From an uncultured Alphaproteobacteria bacterium (GTDB lineage Bacteria > Pseudomonadota > Alphaproteobacteria > HIMB59 > GCA-002718135), in the NCBI GenBank assembly GCA_902521325.1, contig CABYRE010000012.1, positions 1 to 32,691 on the forward strand: 32,691 nt of DNA. The letters run 5' to 3'. This document shows positions 17,649-26,629 of this stretch, piece after piece (the first letter of the stretch is position 1; the number at the start of each line of letters is the position of its first letter). A program made the translations under genes and the position numbers. The notes beneath the pieces were generated by a model. The model ran no database searches and was not told where the DNA came from. It saw only the letters and a list, made by a program, of their open reading frames with translations.

Positions 17649-18439
17649 TTGTGGTTAAAGAAAAATAATTGTTTTCCATTTACTCTATAGTTATTAATTA
17701 ATTTTTTTGCTTCTTTTGATGTAATCCATTCAATATATTTTTTAGCTGTCTCGATATCTAAATTATTATTTATTTTATTGCTTACTAAAATTATTCCATA
17801 TTGATTAAATAATGGAGGTAAATTTTCACAAACAATTTGTAAATTTTCTTTTTTATTAAAAGCTATCCAAGTACTACGGTCACTGAGAGTGTAGGCTTTT
17901 TTTTGATTGGCTATTAACAATGTAGATCCCATTCCCTGACCTACACTGAGATACCAATTTTCTTTAAATGGTATTTTTATATTTGATAATTCCCATAGTT
18001 CTTTTTCTTTTTTATGTGTTCCGCTCTCATCGCCTCTAGATATAAATAATAATTTTGATTCTTTTATTTCAATCAATTTATTTTCAATTGATGAGCAATT
18101 TCTGTTATCTTGTTTTGGCCCAATTAATACAAAATCATTGTACATCAAATCATATCTTAGGATGCCATATCCCTTATTCATAAATTCTAACTCTGATTTT
18201 TTATGATGGACTAATAAAATTTCTACATTTCCATCCATTGCAACTTTAATTGCCTGCCCTGTTCCAAGAGATAGAGCTCTAACTTTTGTATTATATTTAT
18301 TTTCAAATTCTTTATTAATATATTCTAATAAACCCGTATCGTGTGTAGAAGTTGTACTTGCTATGGTTATATGCTTATCATTGGCTAGAGCATTCTTAAT
18401 CAAGAATATTAAAATAAATATAAGTAAAACTCTAATCAT
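17645..18439 (-). CDS. Tungstate-type ABC transporter substrate-binding protein (TupA-like), no partners nearby
   Basis: Periplasmic oxyanion-binding protein. After a signal peptide (about 1-19, cleaving near ALA-N) come the TupA hallmarks: ASTTSTHDTGLL (27-38), LGTGQAIKVAMDGN, LVHHKKSE, YGILRYDLMYNDFVLIGPK, SRGDESGTHKKEKELW and GQGMGSTLL with AYTLSDRSTW. These fit tungstate binders better than phosphate or molybdate ones. The usual TTSTxxSG reads TTSTHDTG. Neither the TupB permease nor the TupC ATPase is in the window, so it must work with a distant transporter or has another role. Divergent from a 61-aa orphan. Confidence 0.85.
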   Translation of the reverse strand: MIRVLLIFILIFLIKNALANDKHITIASTTSTHDTGLLEYINKEFENKYNTKVRALSLGTGQAIKVAMDGNVEILLVHHKKSELEFMNKGYGILRYDLMYNDFVLIGPKQDNRNCSSIENKLIEIKESKLLFISRGDESGTHKKEKELWELSNIKIPFKENWYLSVGQGMGSTLLIANQKKAYTLSDRSTWIAFNKKENLQIVCENLPPLFNQYGIILVSNKINNNLDIETAKKYIEWITSKEAKKLINNYRVNGKQLFFFNHN

Positions 18440-18499
18440 AATACTTGATACATCTTATAGTACTTACTAAATATATTTATATATTTTGAAAGGATAGTT

Positions 18500-18685
18500 A
18501 TGAAAATTATTAAAGTTTTAGAAAAAACTGAATTAGTAATAGTCGATTTAGAGGTAAATCTAGGTAAAGAAAAAAGAAATGGCTTAACATTATGTGTTAA
18601 ATATAATGATGAATATTATCCATTAAATACAGCACACGATGGAAGACCAATTTTAATGAATAAAGAGAATGTAATTAAAAATTAA
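18500..18685 (+). CDS. Hypothetical protein, 61 aa
   Basis: Not recognised. Starts MKIIKVLEKTELVIVDLEV and looks like a small soluble, beta-rich domain with one Cys (CVKYNDEYYPL) and a polar end (HDGRPILMNKENVIKN). A good ribosome binding site, GAAAGGA at 18488-18494, sits 5 nt before the ATG, one of the few clear ones in the window, which supports a translated gene. Its stop overlaps the convergent DUF3147 gene by 11 nt. Divergent from the tupA-like gene across 60 nt. Confidence 0.6.
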   Translation: MKIIKVLEKTELVIVDLEVNLGKEKRNGLTLCVKYNDEYYPLNTAHDGRPILMNKENVIKN

Positions 18686-19022
18686 AATTAAGTTTTTTAA
18701 TTATAAACATGAAAATAGCATAAGCTATTGCAGTACTAATTATTGAAACGATCAGAGAAAAAACAAAGTTTTGTTTGAACTTCAGAAGAGTTGGCAAAAC
18801 AATAAAAAAGACTACTGAAGGAACTGTCATAACTATTGTACTATAAGACAAATCTATAACTTTTTGATAATCTTTTGTATCCCAGTACAGCCAAACAAAA
18901 GCCAATAATGAGGTTAGTGGCAAAGAAACAATAATTGCTGCAGTCCAAGTATATTTTTTAGCTATTTCTGAAACCACTACTATTATTAATGCAGATATTA
19001 ATGTTTTTATAACGATATACAT
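18675..19022 (-). CDS. DUF3147 family membrane protein
   Basis: 115 residues with four predicted membrane helices (about 4-20, 26-46, 58-80 and 88-108). The AAIIVSLPLTSLLAFVWLYWDT block near 28-49 is characteristic of DUF3147. Function unknown. Last gene of the minus-strand ABC/sulfatase operon: its ATG shares one base with the sulfatase stop, so it is translationally coupled. A role linked to the transporter or sulfatase is only suggested by position. Confidence 0.82.
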   Translation of the reverse strand: MYIVIKTLISALIIVVVSEIAKKYTWTAAIIVSLPLTSLLAFVWLYWDTKDYQKVIDLSYSTIVMTVPSVVFFIVLPTLLKFKQNFVFSLIVSIISTAIAYAIFMFIIKKLNFNF

Positions 19023-20371
19023 TAGTAACCTTCCATAAAAGATCCAGGATCTAATCCTAGTTGACCAGGGTTTTCAACAACCTTTGCTTTCTTTATATTT
19101 GGCATTATTTCTTCATGTTTTATTATAAATTTACTAATTTTTTCTCTCAATTTTTTTGTAATTGTATCAAATTCTCTTATACCAATTAGATTATTTAATT
19201 CATAAGGGTCTGACTCTAAATTATATAAAAATTGCTCAACATATCTATCAGATTTAGAGTCATTCCAAGGGTCTGAACTTGGGCTATTTATACAATATTT
19301 CCATTTTTTTGTTCTAAGTGATCTGGCAAGTTGACTTTCACTTATTTGGATAAATATTTCATCTAGCCATTTACTATTTTTTTTCATAGTGAGTGGAATT
19401 ATTGAATTTCCATCACTCTTATAATTTTTAACTCCAGCAACATCTAAAATTGTTGCATGTAAATCTAATATACTGATAAGATTTTTAATTCTACCTCCCT
19501 GATTAAAAATATTTCCAACAATAGAGCTTGGAACTCTTATTGAGCTTTCATGACATGATCTTTTGTATTCATCATTTCTAGTTTTAAAATTGTTTCCATG
19601 ATCGGAAGTAAAAAACAAGGTTGTGTCATCCATCATTTTTAAACTAATCAATGAATCTATTAATCTACCGTACGACTCATCTATTCTTTTAGTCATACCA
19701 AAATAGCCAGCTAAATGTTGGTAAGCAGTTCCTTTTAATGTTTGTAAATCAGGGGGTGTCCACCTTCCTGCAAATTTTTCTCTATATCCAACTGGAGGAG
19801 GGTAATCGTCAGTATGATTCTGATGGTGAGGTTCTATTAATGAAATAAATAGAAAAAAGGGTTTATTTCTTTTTTGATTTATATACCTGATTGCAGCATC
19901 AACAATAGCATCTATTCTATAACCTGGTAATTTAACTTTATTGTTATCATTGTCATAAATTATAGTATCGTAAGAGTCTGATGTAAATTCAAGTAAATTT
20001 GACGCTAACCAATATTTATAACCACCTCTTTCAATTTTTTGAACTGGTTCAGAGGAGCCTAAGTGCCATTTACCAATGTATGCAGTTTCATAACCGTGTT
20101 TATTTAGATATTGAGCAATTGTTTTTTGATTTTTTTTTAATGTTATATGGTTTCGATATACTCCAGTTTTTGTAGCATATTTTCCTGTTTGAAAAGATGC
20201 TCTTGCTGGCCCACATACTGGCTGACATGTAAATGAATTAAAAAGATGTGTTCCTTCTTGCGCATAATGATCAAAATTTTCCATTAGAGATAGAGGATTT
20301 CCGTGCAAGCCAGATGTATCCCATCTTTGTTGATCAGTAAAAAATACAATTATATTAGGTTTATTTTTCAA
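19022..20371 (-). CDS. Type I sulfatase (formylglycine-dependent, Cys type), probably cytoplasmic
   Basis: Hydrolyses a sulfate ester. The nucleophile motif is C-G-P-A-R (Cys53-Arg57) followed by ASFQTGKY, so Cys53 must be converted to formylglycine by a maturase that is not in the window. Metal ligands include Asp13-Gln14 in FFTDQQR and the downstream TSDHGNN. GYETAYIGKWHLG is the second sulfatase signature. No signal peptide is visible, so the ester is probably cut after import. It lies 2 nt from the MalG-like permease gene and overlaps DUF3147 by one base, tying it to the ABC system. Substrate not deducible; phosphonate monoester hydrolase activity is an alternative within the superfamily. 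Confidence 0.9.
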   Translation of the reverse strand: MKNKPNIIVFFTDQQRWDTSGLHGNPLSLMENFDHYAQEGTHLFNSFTCQPVCGPARASFQTGKYATKTGVYRNHITLKKNQKTIAQYLNKHGYETAYIGKWHLGSSEPVQKIERGGYKYWLASNLLEFTSDSYDTIIYDNDNNKVKLPGYRIDAIVDAAIRYINQKRNKPFFLFISLIEPHHQNHTDDYPPPVGYREKFAGRWTPPDLQTLKGTAYQHLAGYFGMTKRIDESYGRLIDSLISLKMMDDTTLFFTSDHGNNFKTRNDEYKRSCHESSIRVPSSIVGNIFNQGGRIKNLISILDLHATILDVAGVKNYKSDGNSIIPLTMKKNSKWLDEIFIQISESQLARSLRTKKWKYCINSPSSDPWNDSKSDRYVEQFLYNLESDPYELNNLIGIREFDTITKKLREKISKFIIKHEEIMPNIKKAKVVENPGQLGLDPGSFMEGY

Positions 20372-20373
20372 TT

Positions 20374-21198
20374 TTATTTTACTGCACCTGCTGTTAAACC
20401 TTTTACAATATATTTCTGAGCAAAAAAAGTGAGTATTAATGCAGGAACAAGTGATACTAAAGACCCTGCAGCCATTTCTCCATATCTAACTTCATATTGT
20501 TGTGAAAATGTTGCTATTGAAACTGGAACTGTTTGCGTTGCTTTTGCTGTTAGGTTCATTGCAACCATGAAATCATTCCAACTAAACAAAAATACAATTA
20601 CTGCAGTAGCAAATAAACCTGGACCTAATAATGGAAGCATTACTTTTAAATACACTTGTCTATTACTACACCCATCAATATATGCAGCTTCTTGTATCTC
20701 AGTCGGCACATCTCTCATAAAAGATGAAATAATTAACAAACCTAGAGGTAAGTTGACCGTCACATGAGCAAGAATTAAAGCAATTCTGGAATTAAATAAT
20801 CCAACAGAATTAGCCATTTGAAACCATGAACCAACAAATGTAATAGGTGGTAACATATGAAAAACAATCACCCACAAAAAAAGAACTGCAGTAATCCAAT
20901 TAGAAATCTTGGTTCTGATCATTGTAAAAGAAGCCATACTGCAAATTACTAGTATTATTAATGTAGAAATTATTCCTACAAATAAGGAATTAAAAATATC
21001 TCTAAAAAAAGTAGCTTCTTTAGAAAAAAATAATTTATCAAAATTAAATAATGTTGGTTTAAATATGATTTTCATCATCATTATATCAATTTGCGTTTTA
21101 AAAGCTATGGTTGCTATCCATATGAAAGGAGCTAGAACTAAAATAGCAAAAAAGGAAAGCATAGTGTAATTTATTAATCTTTCAGTACTAGTTCGCAT
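20374..21198 (-). CDS. Carbohydrate ABC transporter permease, MalG/CUT1 type
   Basis: Inner-membrane permease of 274 residues with six predicted helices. The first starts near residue 12; an EAA loop reads EIQEAAYIDGCSNRQVYLKVMLP (about 167-189), and the end is KGLTAGAVK, typical of MalG-type subunits. It pairs with the upstream MalF-type permease, overlapping it by 11 nt. The EAA loop docks to an ATPase, but no ATPase gene lies in this operon. CUT1 importers take oligosaccharides, glycerol phosphate or similar polyols, so a sulfated polyol or sugar is plausible given the sulfatase next door. Confidence 0.93.
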   Translation of the reverse strand: MRTSTERLINYTMLSFFAILVLAPFIWIATIAFKTQIDIMMMKIIFKPTLFNFDKLFFSKEATFFRDIFNSLFVGIISTLIILVICSMASFTMIRTKISNWITAVLFLWVIVFHMLPPITFVGSWFQMANSVGLFNSRIALILAHVTVNLPLGLLIISSFMRDVPTEIQEAAYIDGCSNRQVYLKVMLPLLGPGLFATAVIVFLFSWNDFMVAMNLTAKATQTVPVSIATFSQQYEVRYGEMAAGSLVSLVPALILTFFAQKYIVKGLTAGAVK

Positions 21199-22069
21199 AT
21201 TTGTTTACTCTTCTAATTACATTCAAAACTATTATTATTAATAATGAAACAACAAATAAAGAAACTACAGACATTACTGATCCCAATCCCATATTATCTG
21301 ATTCAAAGAAAGTTTCATAAATTGAAAAACTAATTACTTCGGTTGATGTTCCTGGACCACCTTGAGTCAATAGGTAAATTTCATCGAATACTTTAAAAGA
21401 TAATATAAATCTAAATACCATTGTTACTATTATTGTTGGTATCATTAATGGAATAGTAATATATATAATTTCATTCCAACCTGAAGTACCATCAACTCTT
21501 GCTGCTTCATAAACATCTGTAGGTAATGATTCTAAACCTGCAAGTAAAAGCAAAACAACAAATGGTGTCCAATGCCATACATCTACAATTACAATGGATG
21601 TAAAAGCCAAACTAGAACTGCCTAGCCAATCTAAAGGAAATACTCCAAAAAAAGATAAGATATAGTTAAATATTCCAAAATCAAATCCATACATCAATCT
21701 CCATATAGAGCCAATTACAATAGGCGGGAGAAGTATTGGTAATAAAAATAGTGATATAAATAAACCCTTACCACGTTTTATTTTACTAATACCTAATGCA
21801 ATTAAAAAACCAAATAACATTTGAAAAAAAACAGCAAAAATAGATAATTTTATAGTATTTATAAGCCCTGGAAGATAAAATTTATTATTTGGAAGTTCTA
21901 TGTAATTTTCTAATCCAATATATTTGTAATTGTATTTTCCATCATCCCAACGGATATCAAAAAAAGAATTATAAAAAATATTTACAAGTGGAACTAAAGT
22001 TAGAATTACTAAAACAGCAATGAGAGGAGTTAATGATAATATTTTCCAATTTTTATCTTTTGTATTCAT
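21188..22069 (-). CDS. Sugar ABC transporter permease, MalF/UgpA CUT1 type
   Basis: Membrane subunit with six predicted helices and the EAA loop DVYEAARVDGTSGWNEIIYITIPLMIP. LTQGGPGTSTEVISFSIYE near the end is a hallmark of CUT1 permeases. The frame is open up to a TTG at 22120, but that would place the start in the intergenic hairpin; the ATG at 22069 gives a normal N-terminus (MNTKDKNWKILSLTPL) and 293 residues. It is separated from the binding-protein gene by a terminator-like hairpin and overlaps the next permease by 11 nt. Confidence 0.92.
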   Translation of the reverse strand: MNTKDKNWKILSLTPLIAVLVILTLVPLVNIFYNSFFDIRWDDGKYNYKYIGLENYIELPNNKFYLPGLINTIKLSIFAVFFQMLFGFLIALGISKIKRGKGLFISLFLLPILLPPIVIGSIWRLMYGFDFGIFNYILSFFGVFPLDWLGSSSLAFTSIVIVDVWHWTPFVVLLLLAGLESLPTDVYEAARVDGTSGWNEIIYITIPLMIPTIIVTMVFRFILSFKVFDEIYLLTQGGPGTSTEVISFSIYETFFESDNMGLGSVMSVVSLFVVSLLIIIVLNVIRRVNKYAN

Positions 22070-22076
22070 AGTTTTT

Positions 22077-22116
22077 AAAAAAAAAGTAGCACCTTTAGAA
22101 TAAATAAAGGTGCTAC
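22077..22116 (-). terminator. Intercistronic terminator-like hairpin between binding protein and permease genes
   Basis: A perfect 12-bp inverted repeat (GTAGCACCTTTA at 22086-22097, TAAAGGTGCTAC at 22105-22116) encloses a 7-nt loop. On the minus strand it is followed at once by nine T (plus-strand A 22077-22085). This is the form of an intrinsic terminator, placed 10 nt after the binding-protein stop and before the permease start. It probably lets only part of transcription through or protects the upstream message. Confidence 0.8.
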
Positions 22117-22126
22117 ACAAATTTTT

Positions 22127-23434
22127 CTACAGATCAGGTAATTTACCTGTCTTTTTACCAGCTTTTGTTAAAAGTTGATAAAGTTCTTCTGCAGCAGCAT
22201 TTAAACCTTCTTCAATTGAAGTTTCACCTGCAACAATTTTATTTAAGTACAGGTTAGTAATTGAAGTTGATTCTACAGCCTCTACGTTAGGTGCAATAAA
22301 CTGAGCTACGTCTGAGTTTTGTCCTAATGCTTCTAAGAATCTAAATTCATCCTGTTTAGCCATTGGAGAATCAATTAAGTCACATCTTACTGGTACTGCA
22401 CCATTTTCAATATATTTAATTTGATTTTCTTTAGTGACTAACCATTTTAAAAAATCTAGAGCTTCAACTGCATTTTCATCAGGTATGTTTTTAGGTATAT
22501 GAGCTTCCCAGTGTCCAAGACTACTAGCACTACCCATTGGCCCCGCAGGATTTAATGCAGCTCCCATTTTTCCAATAACAGCAGATTTATTAGGATCATC
22601 CATACCACCCCAAGCAGCAATAACGGCTATTGCATGAGCAGCTTTTCCAGTCCTTAAATACTGTATCATTTCACCCTGTCCAATAGCATGTGCATTTGGA
22701 TGGCCAACTGTATCTCTTACTTTAAGATAAGCTTCCATTGCAGCTTTAACTTCAGGACTATTAAATACAATAGAAAAATCTCCATTAGCTGGATCTTTAT
22801 ATACTGCACCACCATGACTAAACATATATGGTCCAAAGTTATAAGTAACTGATGATCTTTCAGCTCTTTGTATCATACCATACATCTGTGGTGGATTGTG
22901 AAATACTGCTGCATTAGCAATTAAATCATCCCATGTTTTAGGTGGCGTTAATCCTTTTTCTTCGTATAGATCTCTTCTGTAGTAAAGAACTTGAACATTT
23001 CCATTTACAGGAATACCTATAAATTCTCCATCTACAGGATCGTAAGATTGAGTGTCATAATTCCAATAACTAGTATTTTGATAACTACAAATACCAGGAT
23101 CTAATTTATAATTTGGATCAATGTCATTAATATTTCTAAATTCTCCACTATCAGAATAAGTTGACATAAATTCAGTGGAAGTAATGACAATATCATAAAT
23201 ACCTTCAGGCGACCTTATTGAATTTCTTATTTTTTCTGACATCGCAGGATAAGGGTTAACATCTAATTCAATACTAGCTCCTGTTTCTTCTTCATACATT
23301 TCTAATGTTTTTCTAAATCCATCAAACCAAGGAGATTGATTTATTAACATAGTTAATTTTGGACCGGCAAAAACCTCTCCAACAAAAGTTATGCTAAATA
23401 GAAAAATAGAAACTGTAGAAATAATTTTCTTCAT
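22127..23434 (-). CDS. Extracellular solute-binding protein, family 1 (sugar type)
   Basis: Periplasmic receptor of the CUT1 importer, 435 residues. A signal peptide (about 1-23, cleaving near VFA-G) precedes a MalE-like fold: LDVNPYPAMSEKIRNSI, GEFIGIPVNGNVQVLYYRRDLYEEKGL, PKTWDDLI, and a C-terminal ALDFLKWLVTKENQIKY block. GC content and codon choice look somewhat richer than in neighbours, consistent with high expression. It has the strongest Shine-Dalgarno in the window (AGGAGG, plus 23439-23444) and a good promoter. The ligand cannot be read from sequence; the sulfatases on both sides point to a sulfated compound. Confidence 0.93.
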   Translation of the reverse strand: MKKIISTVSIFLFSITFVGEVFAGPKLTMLINQSPWFDGFRKTLEMYEEETGASIELDVNPYPAMSEKIRNSIRSPEGIYDIVITSTEFMSTYSDSGEFRNINDIDPNYKLDPGICSYQNTSYWNYDTQSYDPVDGEFIGIPVNGNVQVLYYRRDLYEEKGLTPPKTWDDLIANAAVFHNPPQMYGMIQRAERSSVTYNFGPYMFSHGGAVYKDPANGDFSIVFNSPEVKAAMEAYLKVRDTVGHPNAHAIGQGEMIQYLRTGKAAHAIAVIAAWGGMDDPNKSAVIGKMGAALNPAGPMGSASSLGHWEAHIPKNIPDENAVEALDFLKWLVTKENQIKYIENGAVPVRCDLIDSPMAKQDEFRFLEALGQNSDVAQFIAPNVEAVESTSITNLYLNKIVAGETSIEEGLNAAAEELYQLLTKAGKKTGKLPDL

Positions 23435-23438
23435 AATT

Positions 23439-23488
23439 CCTCCTATTAATTATTTTTATATTTAAACATTGTATAAAAATTATGTCAA
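23439..23488 (-). promoter_or_regulatory. Promoter and strong ribosome binding site of the ABC/sulfatase operon
   Basis: On the minus strand a perfect -35 TTGACA (plus 23483-23488) is 17 nt from a -10-like TTAAAT (plus 23460-23465). The start would fall near 23453, leaving a leader of about 20 nt that contains AGGAGG (plus 23439-23444), 4 nt before the ATG. The remaining divergent spacer up to 23610 is almost pure A/T runs with no clear promoter for the plus-strand sulfatase. Confidence 0.6.
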
Positions 23489-23610
23489 ACTCAAAAAAAC
23501 AACAATTATCTTAATTTTTTTGCTATTAAATGATATTTTTTTTAAATATTACTTTAATTAATTAAAAAATTATTTAAATTTTATTAAATTTTATAAAAAA
23601 CCAAAATTAT

Positions 23611-25134
23611 ATGAAAACTGTTTTTCTACTTTTTGATTCACTCAACAGAAGAATGCTCAATCCATATGGTGGAACTTTTGTAGACACACCAAATTTTAAT
23701 AGATTGGCAAAAAATTCAATAACCTTTGATAATCATTTTATTGGAAGTATGCCTTGCATGCCAGCTAGACGGGATATGCAAAGTGGTAGATTAAGTTTTT
23801 TACATAGAAGTTGGGGGCCATTAGAACCATTTGATAATTCTTTTCCTGAAATACTAAGATTAAAAAATACTTATACTCATCTTGTAACAGATCATAATCA
23901 TTATTTTGAAGATGGTGGATCAACTTATCATAACAGATATAATTCTTTTGATTTTATTCGAGGACAAGAGAGGGATCCTTGGAAAGCAATGGTTGAGCCA
24001 CCAATTGAAAGATTTAAAGAAATGTATCATAAGAGTCAATCTGACTTTACTGATAGAGAATCAAGATTTTATTTTTATCCTATAAACAGTGAATATATTA
24101 AAGAAGAAAAAGATTTTCCTTCCGTGCAATGTTTTTCATCTGGTCTTGAATTTTTAAAGACAAATAAATCTGCAAAGGATTGGTTTCTTCAAATTGAAAC
24201 ATTTGATCCTCATGAACCATTTTTTGCTCCTGAAAGATTTAGAAAAAAATTTAAAACTAATTATTCTGGTCCACGTTTAGATTGGCCTCAATATGATAGA
24301 GTAAAAGAAACACCGGATGAGGTAGCGGAATTAAAAGCTAATTACTTTGCTTTAATCAGTTTATGTGATTTTTTATTAGGTTCAGTTTTAGATTTCTTTG
24401 ATGAAAATAATTTATGGGAAGATACAACTTTAATTTTAACGACAGATCATGGTTTCATGTTAGGAGAACATGATTGGTGGGCAAAAAATAGAATGCCTTT
24501 ATACAATGAAATATCTCATATACCTCTTTTTATTTATCATCCTGATTATAAACATAATAATGGTCAAAGAAGAAGTGTTGTGACTCAAAATATTGATTTG
24601 ATGCCAACATTTTTAGAAAATCATAACATTAACATACCAAAAGAAGTTCAAGGTAAATCACTTTTAAGTTTTTTAGATAAAGAAAAATTAACTAATCACT
24701 CAGCTTTATTTGGTTATTGGGGTGGTGGAGTTAATATTACAGATGGTAAATACACTTACTTTAAATACCCTGAAAATATGAGTAGGAAAGATCCATTTCA
24801 ATACACGCTAATGCCTACACATCTAAGGCAATTTTTTACTCTTGAAGAATTAAAAACTGCTCAAATGGAAAAACCTTTTAGCTTCACAAAAGGTGTACCA
24901 GTTATGAAGATTAAAAATGATGATAAAGGACCATCAATTGGGAATAGTAATGGGGGAGACAATATGGGATTTGTTGATACTGAGTCAACTTTATACGATA
25001 TGATAAATGATCCTGGGCAATTAAATAAATTAGATGATGAAACTATTATATCTACTATGAATGATTTAATTTATGATAAAATGATTGAAAATGATGCCCC
25101 TAAAGAGGTAGTTAACCGTTTTTTTAAAAAATAA
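23611..25134 (+). CDS. Type I sulfatase (formylglycine-dependent, Cys type), second copy
   Basis: A 507-residue sulfatase-superfamily hydrolase, clearly different from the one at 19022-20371. The nucleophile motif is C-M-P-A-R (Cys49-Arg53) followed by RDMQSGR. Asp9 starts the metal site, and LTTDHGFMLGEHDWWAKN supplies the distal ligands. There is no signal peptide, so cytosolic. It is divergent from the ABC operon across 176 nt, likely sharing regulation. The PHP-type gene follows after 9 nt. Substrate unknown; the two sulfatases may act on two esters or successive positions of one compound. Confidence 0.9.
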   Translation: MKTVFLLFDSLNRRMLNPYGGTFVDTPNFNRLAKNSITFDNHFIGSMPCMPARRDMQSGRLSFLHRSWGPLEPFDNSFPEILRLKNTYTHLVTDHNHYFEDGGSTYHNRYNSFDFIRGQERDPWKAMVEPPIERFKEMYHKSQSDFTDRESRFYFYPINSEYIKEEKDFPSVQCFSSGLEFLKTNKSAKDWFLQIETFDPHEPFFAPERFRKKFKTNYSGPRLDWPQYDRVKETPDEVAELKANYFALISLCDFLLGSVLDFFDENNLWEDTTLILTTDHGFMLGEHDWWAKNRMPLYNEISHIPLFIYHPDYKHNNGQRRSVVTQNIDLMPTFLENHNINIPKEVQGKSLLSFLDKEKLTNHSALFGYWGGGVNITDGKYTYFKYPENMSRKDPFQYTLMPTHLRQFFTLEELKTAQMEKPFSFTKGVPVMKIKNDDKGPSIGNSNGGDNMGFVDTESTLYDMINDPGQLNKLDDETIISTMNDLIYDKMIENDAPKEVVNRFFKK

Positions 25135-25143
25135 AATAAATTA

Positions 25144-26629
25144 GTGAAAAACAATAAAGTTTTTTGGGGCGACTTACATTCACATTGTAATATTAGTTAT
25201 GGTGATGGAAAATTATCACATGCAGTTCATAGAGCATCTAAACAATTAGATTTTTGTACTATTACAGGTCATGCATTCTGGCCAGATATATCTAAAATTA
25301 ATCATTTAAAATCTATTAAAAATTATCATTTAAAAGGATTTCAAAAATTAAAAAAAAAATGGAACAAAATTTTAATTGATTTAAAAAAACTAGAAAAAAA
25401 GTACATAATAAATATTTTTCCAAGTTATGAGTGGCATAGTTTAGAATATGGCGATCATAATGTAATAAATAAAAATTTTAATTTCAAATTAATCTCAGGT
25501 GATAATATAGATAAGTTAAAGAAAAATATTTCAAAAGATAGTTTTGTTATTCCACATCATATTGGTTATGGAAAAAAACAAAAGAGGTATAAATTGGGAA
25601 TATTTTAATGAAACCAAATCACCATTCGTTGAAATATTTTCAATGCATGGTCTTTCATTAGAAGAAATAAATTCATTTAAAATGTTACATGACATGGGCA
25701 CATTATCTGGTGATGGAACTGCTACTTATGGTTGGTCAAAAGGTTATAAGTTTGGAATAATAGGTAGTACTGACCATCATGCAGGTTATCCAGGTTCCTA
25801 TGGTTCAGGATTAATAGGTGTTATTGCAAAAAATAAAAAAAAATCAACTTTGTGGTCATCATTAAAAAATAAAAATGTTTATGCTGTATCCGGGGATAAA
25901 ATAGAATTATTTTTTACTATCAATAATAAAATTATGGGAACTGAAATAAAAAAACAAAATCTGAATAATATTTCTATTTATGCAAAATCATTAAATGAAA
26001 TATCACATGGTATTTTATTCAAAAATGATAAAAAGTTTGATTTATTTACTCCTGATAACAAAAAAAATAAAAATTCAGGTAGTTTAAATTTTGAGTGGGG
26101 ATGGGGAGATAAAAATAAAGTATTTAATTGGAATATTGAAATTAAATTTATAAAAACTACTATTCTAGAATATCAAACTTGTTTTAAAGGTATTCCAAAA
26201 CTTTCACCAAATGATTCAAAAATTCGAAAAATTAATAATATTGCCTTACCAAATAATTTAATAAAATATAGGAATAAATTAGTTATAAAATCAAAAACTA
26301 TTGGTAATACAACACTAAAAGACGACAATACACAGTCTGTAAAATTAAGAATTAGGTTCCAAAAAAATTCATATATTGTTCTCAAAATAAATAAAAAATC
26401 ATACAGAATATTTTTAGAAGACATTATTAATGAAGGTAGTAAAACAATATTTACTGATAAATGGTTAAGTCAATTATTTAAAGTTGGCCCTTTTAGTTAT
26501 GATCATTTAAATTTTTTAAAATATAGAAAAGATAAAATAAAAATGAAAAATAATGACAGATATAGAGTTGAAATTATTCAAAAAAATAATCATAGAGCCT
26601 GGTCATCCCCTATATGGATAAAAAATTAA
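25144..26629 (+). pseudogene. PHP/DUF3604-type metal-dependent hydrolase, split by a one-base frameshift
   Basis: Two frames together make one protein of about 495 residues. The first (25144-25608, GTG start) has the PHP-like FWGDLHSHCN, ITGHAFW, PSYEWHS-GDHNV and VIPHHIGYG. The second carries on (from about 25580 to 26629) with RGINWEYFNE, PFVEIFSMHG and IIGSTDHHAGYPGSYGSGLIGV. Dropping one A from the A7 run at 25572-25578 joins them at GYGKNKRGINW. All expected metal motifs are intact on both sides, so the change is recent, a sequencing error, or bypassed by slippage. The C-terminal 200 residues are beta-rich and unrecognised. The family is a putative phosphoesterase/hydrolase of unknown substrate. 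It is downstream of a sulfatase gene and overlaps DUF2798 by 16 nt. Confidence 0.8.

Noticed and set aside
22070-22120. Upstream TTG start for the MalF-type permease
   Set aside because: It would place the N-terminus across the intergenic hairpin and add residues not seen in the family; the ATG at 22069 fits.
25572-25579. Programmed -1 frameshift at the AAAAAAAC run
   Set aside because: The second frame needs +1 (or loss of one A), not -1, so a classic -1 slippery heptamer does not explain it.
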